This document shows, one piece after another, positions 1 to 6,224 of a stretch of 9,072 nucleotides of DNA; position 1 is the first letter of the stretch; every line of letters starts with the position of its first letter. Under the pieces are notes generated by a model. That model had not been told where the DNA came from and did no database searches. It saw nothing but the letters and a program-made list of their open reading frames with translations. Position numbers and translations under genes: made by a program. The DNA comes from an uncultured Eubacterium sp. (GTDB taxonomy: Bacteria > Bacillota > Clostridia > Lachnospirales > Lachnospiraceae), in contig CAMODP010000071.1 in the NCBI GenBank assembly GCA_946611445.1, forward strand, positions 1-9,072. Direction: 5' to 3'.

Positions 1-244
1 CGATCGCTGCTGCTGCCTCGGAAGCCTTGCGGCAGTTCTTCTTGATCGCGATGGCGGCGCCTACCGTGTAAGCCCATTTAGCGTTTTCGAAGCAGATCGG
101 CTGGATTCCCTCTACCTGATGGTAGACATCCAGGCCGGCAGCCTTTGTGATCTCGGCCGCTTCTTCAATAGAGTTGATTCCGTACTCAGCAAGCTTGGCC
201 AGAATCTGTTTTTCTCTTCTCTCATATGATTCAAATAAAGCCAT
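1..244 (-). CDS. GGGtGRT-family protein, N-terminal part (runs off window edge)
   Basis: My translation of the reverse strand gives 81 codons before the window edge, beginning MALFESYERREKQILAK and continuing through GIQPICFENAKWAYTVGAA and IAIKKNCRKASEAAAA. This opening matches my memory of the GGGtGRT protein family (Pfam PF14057), whose members in Clostridia typically begin MALFESYERR and share the GIQPICFENA and WAYTVGAA segments. The GGGtGRT signature itself would lie beyond the window. The biochemical function is unknown to me. The ATG at 244-242 has a strong ribosome binding site (GAGGAGG) and lies 18 nt after the stop of the NifU-like gene, so the two are almost certainly cotranscribed. 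In related genomes these two families usually occur side by side, which suggests a joint role, perhaps involving an Fe-S cluster or metal; that role is inference. Two Cys are visible, in PICFEN and KNCRK. I am confident in the family and not in any function. Confidence 0.82.
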   Translation of the reverse strand, partial: MALFESYERREKQILAKLAEYGINSIEEAAEITKAAGLDVYHQVEGIQPICFENAKWAYTVGAAIAIKKNCRKASEAAAAI

Positions 245-253
245 TTTTTCCGT

Positions 254-260
254 CCTCCTC
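254..260 (-). promoter_or_regulatory. Ribosome binding site of the GGGtGRT-family gene
   Basis: The minus strand reads GAGGAGG, nine nt before the ATG at 244. It is an almost perfect anti-Shine-Dalgarno match and fixes the start of this gene. It lies wholly in the 18-nt gap after the preceding stop codon. Confidence 0.8.
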
Positions 261-262
261 TA

Positions 263-955
263 TTACTGTTTTCTCGGATCAATGAACTTCGCAGCGTCTG
301 CTACCCGTCCGTACTGTCCCTTTGCCTTTTCAAAAGCGGTATTGGCATCATCGCCGGCCTTGATGAAATCCATCATCTTGCCGAAGTTCACGAATTTGTA
401 TCCGATGATCTCGTCATCTTCATCCAGCGCAAGATCCGTGACATAGCCGTCCGTCATCTCCAGATAGCGGGGACCCTTTGCCCTGGTGCCGTACATGGTG
501 CCTACCTGGGAGCGGTTGCCCTTGCCCAGATCCTCCAGACCGGCGCCGATCTGCAGGCCGTCCTCGGAGAACGCGCTCTGGGAGCGTCCGTATGCGATCT
601 GCAGGAACAGCTCGCGCATGGCGGTATTGATCGCATCACAGACAAGATCTGTATTCAAAGCCTCAAGCACTGTCAGTCCGGGAAGGATCTCCGAAGCCAT
701 TGCCGCAGAATGGGTCATGCCGGAGCAGCCGATCGTCTCAACAAGCGCCTCCTCGATCACACCGTTCTTTACATTGAGGGAAAGCTTGCAGGTACCCTGC
801 TGCGGGGCACACCAGCCGATGCCGTGTGTAAAGCCGGAAATATCGCGGACTTCCTTTGCCTGTACCCAGTTTGCCTCTTCCGGAATCGGTGCTGCGCCAT
901 GATGCACGCCCTGATGTACCGGGCACATCATCTCAACTTCCTTCGAATAAATCAT
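263..955 (-). CDS. NifU/IscU-like iron-sulfur cluster scaffold family protein
   Basis: This is a 230-residue protein that I place in the NifU N-terminal/IscU-like superfamily. The best evidence is the segment at residues 75-90, TIGCSGMTHSAAMASE, which resembles the GCGAAIASSS Cys segment of NifU and IscU. It is preceded by a beta-rich stretch, KLSLNVKNGVIEEALVET (57-74). Five Cys are present: C11, C49, C56, C77 and C106. C77, C106 and one of C49/C56 are candidate cluster ligands, but the CGD motif of classical IscU is not recognisable, so true scaffold activity is unproven. The protein is longer than IscU (about 130 aa), with an extra C-terminal half containing KGPRYLEMTDGYVTDLALDE and a closing VADAAKFIDPRKQ. 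No signal peptide or membrane segment is seen, so it should be cytosolic. I chose the ATG at 955 because AAAGGAG lies 8 nt upstream; a TTG start at 973 would place that site inside the gene. It is cotranscribed with the GGGtGRT gene. No cysteine desulfurase gene is visible in the window. Confidence 0.78.
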   Translation of the reverse strand: MIYSKEVEMMCPVHQGVHHGAAPIPEEANWVQAKEVRDISGFTHGIGWCAPQQGTCKLSLNVKNGVIEEALVETIGCSGMTHSAAMASEILPGLTVLEALNTDLVCDAINTAMRELFLQIAYGRSQSAFSEDGLQIGAGLEDLGKGNRSQVGTMYGTRAKGPRYLEMTDGYVTDLALDEDDEIIGYKFVNFGKMMDFIKAGDDANTAFEKAKGQYGRVADAAKFIDPRKQ

Positions 956-963
956 CGCCTTGA

Positions 964-970
964 CTCCTTT
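964..970 (-). promoter_or_regulatory. Ribosome binding site that sets the NifU-like start
   Basis: AAAGGAG on the minus strand is followed by an 8-nt spacer and the ATG at 955. It rules against the upstream in-frame TTG at 973, because translation from there would run through the Shine-Dalgarno sequence and has no comparable site of its own. Confidence 0.75.
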
Positions 971-996
971 CAAATAGTATGTTCAGTTCACGCTTT

Positions 997-1025
997 ATTT
1001 TCGCATAAATGTTCCACCGCGTAAA
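997..1025 (-). promoter_or_regulatory. Candidate sigma-A promoter for the NifU-like/GGGtGRT pair
   Basis: In the 100-nt gap between topB and the NifU-like gene the minus strand has TTTACG (1025-1020, 4 of 6 matches to TTGACA), a 17-nt spacer, and GAAAAT (1002-997, 4 of 6 matches to TATAAT). A TGC immediately before the -10 element acts as an extended -10. Transcription would begin near 990, giving a leader of roughly 35 nt. The gap is AT-rich compared with the flanking genes, as expected for a promoter. The individual hexamers are mediocre, and read-through from topB is not excluded because I see no convincing terminator between the genes. Confidence 0.35.
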
Positions 1026-1055
1026 GTGCTTTTTCCGGGAATTGATAAATTATTG

Positions 1056-3320
1056 TCACACTTTGCCGGATTTGCTTTTCCCGCTCCCGGAGGTTCTTTT
1101 CCCGCCGCGGGCGGAAGCGCCGCCTTTTTTGCGGTAATACACAGCTGTCTGGTCAAAACAGCGCCGCAGGATGTCCCGGTTGTCGGAGTTCCGCACCTGG
1201 ACCGTATGACGGGAGACAAAGTTTTCCAGCTTTTCCATGTATTCCTCGGAGCGGATGGAACCTTCCGACACATAGGTCAGTCCTTTTTCCCAGCTGGCTG
1301 TGAGCTCGGGATTCAGCAGGGACCGGATCGATGTATTGACGACGTCAAACACCATCTCTCCCATCTGCGTGGGGGTGATGATCTGCGTCTTTTTGTTCAG
1401 GTCCAGGTACCGGATATTGAACAGCTTCTTCAGGATCTCCGCCCTGGTCGCGGATGTGCCGATGCCGCTGCCGCGGATCTGCTCGCGGAGTTCTTCATCT
1501 TCGATCAGCTGACCGGCATTTTCCATGGCCAGGATCATCGAACCGGAGGAATACCGCTTCGGCGGTGCCGTCTCGCCTTCTTTTATAAAGAAAGAATTTA
1601 CCGGCAGACGGCTGCCCTTCCGCAGAGAGGACAGCGCTGCGAGCAGGTCACTGTCTCCGGCAATCTCCTGCTGCTCCCCGGAATCCCGCCTGTCATCCTG
1701 CCCTGCGTCCCCTTCTCCTTTTGCAGTCCGCGCTCCTTCCTGCCCGTTCTCATCCGCCCCGGTTTTTTCCGCCTGTCCGGCGTCCCCGGTCTCTGCCTTC
1801 GGCCGGTACACCGCCTTCAGGTAGCCTTCGTCTGTCAGAACACTGAAATTGGAAAACAGTCTCTCCCGGAATGTCTCGCCGTCTGTGCTGCCGGGTATAT
1901 CCGTAAAGGTCACCAGCGACACCTTCCTGTAGACGGCAGGGGGCATGAAAATGCTCAGAAAACGCCGTACAATCAGGTCATACACGCGCCCTGACAGGGT
2001 CTGCAGCCTCGCCAGTTCCCGCAGGCCCTGGCCGGTAGGGATGATCGCATAATGATCCGTGATCTGCTTGTCATCCGTATATTTTGTTTTTGCGATTCCT
2101 TTCCAGGCGTCTTTCTCCAGAATATCCCGCGCAAAATCAGCGCAGGGGCCATAGTTCTGCAGTCCCCGGATATTCCTGTCGATCTGTTTCGCGATCGCCT
2201 CAGACAGAACTCTCGCATCTGTCCTGGGATATGTCACCAGCTTCTTCTCGTAGAGTTCCTGGATAATCTGCAGCGTAGTATCGGGACTGATGTGGAAAAA
2301 ACGTGAGCAGTCATTCTGTATCTCCGCCAGGTTGTACAGCAGCGGCGGATTTCTGCGCACCGTCTTCTTCTCTGCCTTTTCCACGGTCAGAAATTTCTGC
2401 GTTTCTTTCTGTCCTGCAGCAGCCGCAGGGCCCTGGGCGCCGTCAGCCGCTGCCGCCCGGTTCACGCCGGCTGCCGCCGCGTCCAGAATCCCGCACAATT
2501 CCTCGGCATCCTTTCTCTCCCGGAACCCGTTTTCCTTATACAGACGGGGGTTCTGGAAAAACCTGCTGCCCTCGACGGCCCGCCATTCCCCGTCGAATGT
2601 CCTGTCCTTCAGGCACAGCTGCCCGAGCACACGGTAGTACGGGGTTTTCACGAAGCCGCGGATTTCCCGCTCTCTGCGCACGACCATGCCGAGCACGCAG
2701 GTCATCACACGGCCGACAGAGATCGCCTGGTATTTGCTCCCCAGATAATCCGACACCGTATAGGCGTAGCGCAGCGACAGGGCGCGGGAAAAATTGATCC
2801 CCATCAGATAATCTTCTTTCGCGCGGAGATAGGCCGCGTCCGATAGATTGTCATACGCCGAGATCGGCTTTGCCTCCCGTATGCCCCGCAGGATCTCCTC
2901 CTCTGTCTGTGAATCGATCCATACCCGGCGCTGTTCCTTGTCAGCGGGCACCTTTGCCATCATTGCCACAAGGCGGTAGATATATTCTCCTTCCCGTCCC
3001 GAGTCCGTGCAGACATAGATGATGCCGATATCCGGCCGGTTCAGGAGACCGCTCACAATCTTAAACTGTTTTGCGGCGCTGCCGATCACTTCATATTTAA
3101 AAACAGCAGGCAAAAAAGGCAGTGTATCGAAGGACCACCGCCTGTATTTCTCATCATATTTTTCCGGGTAGCTCATGGTGACCAGATGTCCGACGCACCA
3201 TGTCACGACGCTGTTCTCGGACTCCAGATACCCGTCCCGCCTCTGCAGGTCTTCGTGCAGCGCAGCGGCGAACTCCCGGGCCACGGAAGGTTTTTCTGCT
3301 ATATATAAAGCCTTGCTCAA
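1056..3320 (-). CDS. topB: DNA topoisomerase III (type IA)
   Basis: This 754-residue type IA topoisomerase cuts one DNA strand through a 5'-phosphotyrosine link and passes another strand through, resolving precatenanes and recombination intermediates. The TOPRIM domain opens with SKALYIAEKPSVA (E9) and contains TDSGREGE (105-112), in place of the DxD form seen in other type IA enzymes. The catalytic Tyr is Y364 in LVTYPRTDAR. A later conserved core motif is GSGIGTSATRAEIL (617-630). Two low-complexity inserts stand out: an Ala-rich one (about 279-303) and an acidic Gly/Glu/Asp-rich one (about 508-557). The C-terminus is a Gly/Ser/Lys-rich basic tail (about 732-754), with no zinc-finger cysteines. 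I prefer a TTG start at 3320: it overlaps the ribF stop as TTGA, has AGAGG 7 nt upstream, and gives the usual N-terminus. An ATG at 3380 would add 20 unusual residues. The gene is probably translationally coupled to ribF. TopB identity is firm; the start is fairly secure. Confidence 0.93.
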   Translation of the reverse strand: MSKALYIAEKPSVAREFAAALHEDLQRRDGYLESENSVVTWCVGHLVTMSYPEKYDEKYRRWSFDTLPFLPAVFKYEVIGSAAKQFKIVSGLLNRPDIGIIYVCTDSGREGEYIYRLVAMMAKVPADKEQRRVWIDSQTEEEILRGIREAKPISAYDNLSDAAYLRAKEDYLMGINFSRALSLRYAYTVSDYLGSKYQAISVGRVMTCVLGMVVRREREIRGFVKTPYYRVLGQLCLKDRTFDGEWRAVEGSRFFQNPRLYKENGFRERKDAEELCGILDAAAAGVNRAAAADGAQGPAAAAGQKETQKFLTVEKAEKKTVRRNPPLLYNLAEIQNDCSRFFHISPDTTLQIIQELYEKKLVTYPRTDARVLSEAIAKQIDRNIRGLQNYGPCADFARDILEKDAWKGIAKTKYTDDKQITDHYAIIPTGQGLRELARLQTLSGRVYDLIVRRFLSIFMPPAVYRKVSLVTFTDIPGSTDGETFRERLFSNFSVLTDEGYLKAVYRPKAETGDAGQAEKTGADENGQEGARTAKGEGDAGQDDRRDSGEQQEIAGDSDLLAALSSLRKGSRLPVNSFFIKEGETAPPKRYSSGSMILAMENAGQLIEDEELREQIRGSGIGTSATRAEILKKLFNIRYLDLNKKTQIITPTQMGEMVFDVVNTSIRSLLNPELTASWEKGLTYVSEGSIRSEEYMEKLENFVSRHTVQVRNSDNRDILRRCFDQTAVYYRKKGGASARGGKRTSGSGKSKSGKV

Positions 3321-4285
3321 TCCCGTACCTCTGTCTTTCCGGAAACGGCAGCCCGCGCCTGCTTTTTCTTCCCGAACCACTGATCCGCGTCCTGTATGTC
3401 ACTGTCAATTGCCGTCTGCAGGCTTTCCAGGGAGTCAAACCGTTTCTCAGGCCTGCGCCAGGACAGAAGTTCAACCCTGGCATCCTGGCCGTACAGATCC
3501 ATGGAGCAGTCAAACAGGTAGGTCTCCACGCTCAGCGAAGAACCGCTTACTGTCGGCCGGACACCGATGTTGGTCACGCCCTCCATTTTCTTTCCCGCCA
3601 CCAGCGTGCGTGATACATATACCCCGCGCGGCGGCAGCAGCTTCTGCGGCTCCGGGATCTGGTTGATCGTCGGAAAGCCGAGGGAATGACCCAGATGTCT
3701 GCCGTGAACAATCTCTCCCGAGACAAAGTAAGGATAGCCGAGCAGTTCTTCCGCCTTCTCCATGCGGCCTTCACTGATTTCCTCACGGATATAGCTGCTG
3801 CTGATATCCCGGTTTCCGAATTGTTCCTTGGGAATGATCTCGACGGCAAATCCGAGTTTTTCCCCCATTTCCTTCATCAGCCGGGGGGTTCCCAGGCGGT
3901 CTTTTCCGAACCGGAAATCCGTTCCGACGATGACTGCCTTTGTGCGCAGCCTGGCCAGAAGCAGCTCCCGGACAAAATCTTCTGCTTTCATGGACCGGAG
4001 TGTCTGTGTGAACGGGCACTCCGCCATCAGTTCCACATCCATCTCCCGCAGCAGGGCCCGCCTCTCGGCGTTCGTCATCAGCATCTGCATGGGCCGCATG
4101 CCCATCTTCACCTGCGGTGAAACAGAAAACGTGAATACCGCCGCCTTCCAGCCATGCTGCCTGGCCAGGGCATGTACGCGCCTGATCAGTTTTCTGTGCC
4201 CGCGGTGAACGCCGTCAAATTTGCCGAGGGTCACCACACAGGGGCGGTCTGAATTGTAGTCTCTGAGATCTGTTATATATTCCAT
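3317..4285 (-). CDS. ribF: Bifunctional riboflavin kinase / FAD synthetase
   Basis: This 322-residue protein phosphorylates riboflavin to FMN with ATP and then adenylylates FMN to FAD. The N-terminal nucleotidyltransferase-like FAD synthetase module shows TLGKFDGVHRGH (19-30), GTDFRFGKDRLG (121-132) and the ISSSYIREEISEGR segment (161-174), equivalent to the family's ISST-x-IR motif. The C-terminal flavokinase module shows GRHLGHSLGFPTIN (195-208), PPRGVYVSR (218-226), GVTNIGVRPT (236-245) and VETYLFD (253-259), with E254 as the likely catalytic base. The usual T-F-x-P-H-P motif appears here as FTFSVSP (51-57), lacking the His-Pro pair; this may be a lineage variant. Length is normal for the family. 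The ATG at 4285 follows the truB stop by 5 nt, and its ribosome binding site is weak (AGAGAG about 11-16 nt upstream, within truB), which suggests coupling to truB translation. No FMN riboswitch is visible, as expected for an operon-internal gene. Confidence 0.96.
   Translation of the reverse strand: MEYITDLRDYNSDRPCVVTLGKFDGVHRGHRKLIRRVHALARQHGWKAAVFTFSVSPQVKMGMRPMQMLMTNAERRALLREMDVELMAECPFTQTLRSMKAEDFVRELLLARLRTKAVIVGTDFRFGKDRLGTPRLMKEMGEKLGFAVEIIPKEQFGNRDISSSYIREEISEGRMEKAEELLGYPYFVSGEIVHGRHLGHSLGFPTINQIPEPQKLLPPRGVYVSRTLVAGKKMEGVTNIGVRPTVSGSSLSVETYLFDCSMDLYGQDARVELLSWRRPEKRFDSLESLQTAIDSDIQDADQWFGKKKQARAAVSGKTEVRD
3328..3332 (-). promoter_or_regulatory. Ribosome binding site supporting the TTG start of topB
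   Basis: AGAGG on the minus strand lies 7 nt before the TTG at 3320, inside the last codons of ribF. Together with the TTGA stop/start overlap it argues for a TTG-initiated, coupled topB rather than the ATG at 3380. Confidence 0.6.
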
Positions 4286-4290
4286 CTCGA

Positions 4291-5253
4291 TCAGTTCTCT
4301 CTGTTCTTTATACCGCCGGTCCAGAACATCTGCACAGGCTTCCAGCGCTTCCCGTCCGGACGAAAAATACCGACGAATGCCCCGCTGCTGTCATACAGCC
4401 GGGCTTCTTCTGCCCTCCCGGCTGCGGGCGTCCCGGACAATGTCTCACTCTCCCCGGAAGCGTCTCCGGGTGCAGTGACGCTGACCAGCTCCTCCGGGAT
4501 GAAATTGCCGTTGTGCGCAGCCGCGTCAGCATCCTCCGCCGTCATGACGCCCGGCAGATGCCGGAACATCGCGTCGACAGGGATGACCAGCTCCTCTGCT
4601 TTCCCCGCTTCCGCCGCCTCACTGATTTCCTCCAGGCTTCTGGCATCCTCCAGGGAAAAACGTCCGACCCTCGTCCGGACCAGTGATTCCATACAGGCGC
4701 CGCAGCCCAGCCTCTGCCCGATATCATGACAGAGCGTCCGTATGTATGTTCCCCGGGAACAGGTCACCCGGATGCGGAAGCGCGGCAGCTCCACGTCAGT
4801 TACGGCAATATCATAGAAAGTGACCGGCCGCGGCTCCCTCTCGACCTCTATTCCGGCTCTTGCCAGCTCGTAGAGTTTTTTCCCGTCTTTTTTCAGAGCT
4901 GAATACATCGGCGGAATCTGCATCTGCGGTCCCAGAAAGCCAAGAGTCGCCGTCCGGATTTCTTCCTCAGAACAACAGACAGGCCGCTGTGCTGTCACAT
5001 GCCCGGAGACATCCTGTGTATCTGTCTCCGTCCCCAGCAGCACCACGGCCTCATAACTCTTTGTCTCATCTGTCAGAAAGCTGCACAGCTTCGTCGCTTT
5101 TCCCAGGCAGACCGGCAGCACGCCGGTCGCGTCCGGATCGAGCGTCCCGGTATGGCCTATCTTTCTCTGGTGCAGGATGCCGCGCAGCTTCGCCACCACG
5201 TCATGTGATGTAAAACCCGCCGGTTTGTTCACGATCAGGACACCGTCCGTCAT
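4291..5253 (-). CDS. truB: tRNA pseudouridine(55) synthase
   Basis: TruB isomerises U55 of the T-loop in tRNA to pseudouridine. The 320-residue product begins MTDGVLIVNKPAGFTSHDVV, as is typical. It carries the catalytic segment GHTGTLDPDATGVLPV (33-48, nucleophile D39), then KSYEAVV (65-71), IPPMYSALKKDGKKLYELAR (113-132) and CSRGTYIRTLCHDIG (165-179), all hallmark TruB motifs. The C-terminal part (about 240-310) fits the TruB C-terminal/PUA-like domain, ending RLYDSSGAFVGIFRPDGK. It contains a Ser/Gly/Ala/Glu-rich insert (about 261-283), which makes the protein slightly longer than usual. The start at 5253 is chosen because the ATG overlaps the nrnA stop as ATGA and AGGAGG lies 7 nt upstream. 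The longer reading frame from 5322 would overlap nrnA by about 70 nt and add a non-homologous leader. The gene sits between nrnA and ribF, the common arrangement in Clostridia. Confidence 0.96.
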   Translation of the reverse strand: MTDGVLIVNKPAGFTSHDVVAKLRGILHQRKIGHTGTLDPDATGVLPVCLGKATKLCSFLTDETKSYEAVVLLGTETDTQDVSGHVTAQRPVCCSEEEIRTATLGFLGPQMQIPPMYSALKKDGKKLYELARAGIEVEREPRPVTFYDIAVTDVELPRFRIRVTCSRGTYIRTLCHDIGQRLGCGACMESLVRTRVGRFSLEDARSLEEISEAAEAGKAEELVIPVDAMFRHLPGVMTAEDADAAAHNGNFIPEELVSVTAPGDASGESETLSGTPAAGRAEEARLYDSSGAFVGIFRPDGKRWKPVQMFWTGGIKNREN

Positions 5254-6221
5254 GGCTGTTCCTCCTGCAGAAGACTGCCGAACCCTTCCCGGATTTTCTC
5301 TTTTGCCTCCGCCAGAGAACACCGCAGGGTGCAGCCCGCCGCCCGCATGTGGCCTCCGCCGCCGAAGGTCTGTGCCAGGGCACTGACATCAGCCGTCTCC
5401 TTTGACCGGAGACTGACCTTGCACAGGCCGGGCTCAGTTTCGTACATAAACGCGGATGCTTCGACACCGATCGTGCTCCGGAGCGCTTCCGCGATGCCGT
5501 CCATGTCCGCCGGAGTCACATGCAGCGCGCGCATCTCCTCTGCCGAGAGCGTGCTCATGATCAGCCGTCCGCCGTAAAAAAGCTCACTGCTTTGCAGGGC
5601 CTGCCCGCACGCCCGGTTCTGTTCCCAGGACTTCTGATAGTAAGACTGGTCAATGATTCTGGAAAAGGGAATCTGCTTCTCCATCAGACGGGCTGCCAGA
5701 CGCATTGTCTCCGGAGAAGTGCTGGCGTACTGAAATACGCCCGTATCATGCACAATCCCCGTGTAGATAGCCGCCGCACAGTCTGCGCTCATTCTGTCTT
5801 CGTCCATAAAGCCGCAGACCACCTCGGAAGCCGAACTCGCGCCGGGCTCATTAAAAAACCAGGTAAACCCGCCCGGATTCGTCACATGGTGGTCAAAGCA
5901 GAGCGTCTTTTCCGCCTTCTCCAGAAGACCGCCTGCCACGCCGATCCGGTTCCTGCTGCTGATATCCAGCAGGATGAGCAGGTCACAGCCGGCATCCTCC
6001 GGCAGAATGTCCTGCGCTTTATCCAGGTCCGCGATGAAATGAAAAACATCTCTGGCAGGCTCCAGGTAAACATCCGTACGGATATCGGGGTAGTTATCCC
6101 GCAGATACAGGAATGTTCCCATACAGGAGCCGATGCAGTCGCCGTCAGGATTGACATGCCCCGCGATCGCCACATGGCGCACGCCCTGCAGGAACTCTCC
6201 GATCTCTCTTTTCTGCGTCAT
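5250..6221 (-). CDS. nrnA: DHH/DHHA1 bifunctional oligoribonuclease and pAp phosphatase (NrnA type)
   Basis: NrnA-type enzymes degrade 2-5 nt RNA fragments from the 3' end and, in several species, dephosphorylate 3'-phosphoadenosine 5'-phosphate. The 323-residue protein has the ordered metal-binding motifs of the DHH superfamily: GHVNPDGDCIGS (21-32), LLDISS (84-89, D86), FDHHVTN (109-115) and GIVHDTGVFQYAS (155-167, D159). The C-terminal DHHA1 substrate-binding domain ends with FGGGGHMRAAGC (286-297). Length and domain order match B. subtilis NrnA (YtqI) rather than the longer RecJ. The ATG at 6221 lies 3 nt after the rbfA stop, and its Shine-Dalgarno AGGAG overlaps the final Glu codons of rbfA, implying coupled translation. 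Its stop overlaps the truB start. The placement after rbfA and before truB is the classic Firmicutes arrangement. Whether it acts on nanoRNA, pAp, or cyclic dinucleotide products cannot be read from sequence. Confidence 0.93.
   Translation of the reverse strand: MTQKREIGEFLQGVRHVAIAGHVNPDGDCIGSCMGTFLYLRDNYPDIRTDVYLEPARDVFHFIADLDKAQDILPEDAGCDLLILLDISSRNRIGVAGGLLEKAEKTLCFDHHVTNPGGFTWFFNEPGASSASEVVCGFMDEDRMSADCAAAIYTGIVHDTGVFQYASTSPETMRLAARLMEKQIPFSRIIDQSYYQKSWEQNRACGQALQSSELFYGGRLIMSTLSAEEMRALHVTPADMDGIAEALRSTIGVEASAFMYETEPGLCKVSLRSKETADVSALAQTFGGGGHMRAAGCTLRCSLAEAKEKIREGFGSLLQEEQP
5261..5266 (-). promoter_or_regulatory. Ribosome binding site that sets the truB start
   Basis: A perfect AGGAGG on the minus strand with a 7-nt spacer to the ATG at 5253, located inside the end of nrnA. 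It selects this ATG over the upstream in-frame start at 5322 and lets ribosomes finishing nrnA reinitiate on truB. Confidence 0.8.
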
Positions 6222-6224
6222 CCG

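Noticed and set aside
1023..1066. AAAGTG and CACTTT inverted repeat just after topB as a possible terminator
   Set aside because: The stem is only about six base pairs with few G-C pairs, the loop is close to 30 nt, and no U-tract follows.
995..1273. A 92-codon minus-strand ORF overlapping the topB end and the intergenic gap
   Set aside because: It is mostly inside topB in another frame, has no family resemblance, and ends within the candidate promoter.
1026..1994. A 322-codon open frame on the plus strand opposite the 3' half of topB
   Set aside because: It lies fully antisense to an unmistakable topB, has no recognisable domain, is rich in Pro, Arg, Cys and Phe as expected from reading GC-rich coding DNA backward, and has no good ribosome binding site.
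3321..3380. An ATG start for topB at 3380 giving 20 extra residues
   Set aside because: The extension is unlike TopB N-termini, which begin just before KALYIAEKPS, and the TTG at 3320 has both a ribosome binding site and the TTGA overlap. It remains a weaker alternative.
3175..3666. Plus-strand ORFs opposite the ribF/topB junction
   Set aside because: They span two real minus-strand genes, lack recognisable motifs, and have compositions typical of antisense shadows.
5254..5322. An upstream in-frame start for truB giving 23 extra residues
   Set aside because: It would overlap nrnA extensively, the extra residues do not resemble TruB, and AGGAGG plus the ATGA overlap support 5253.
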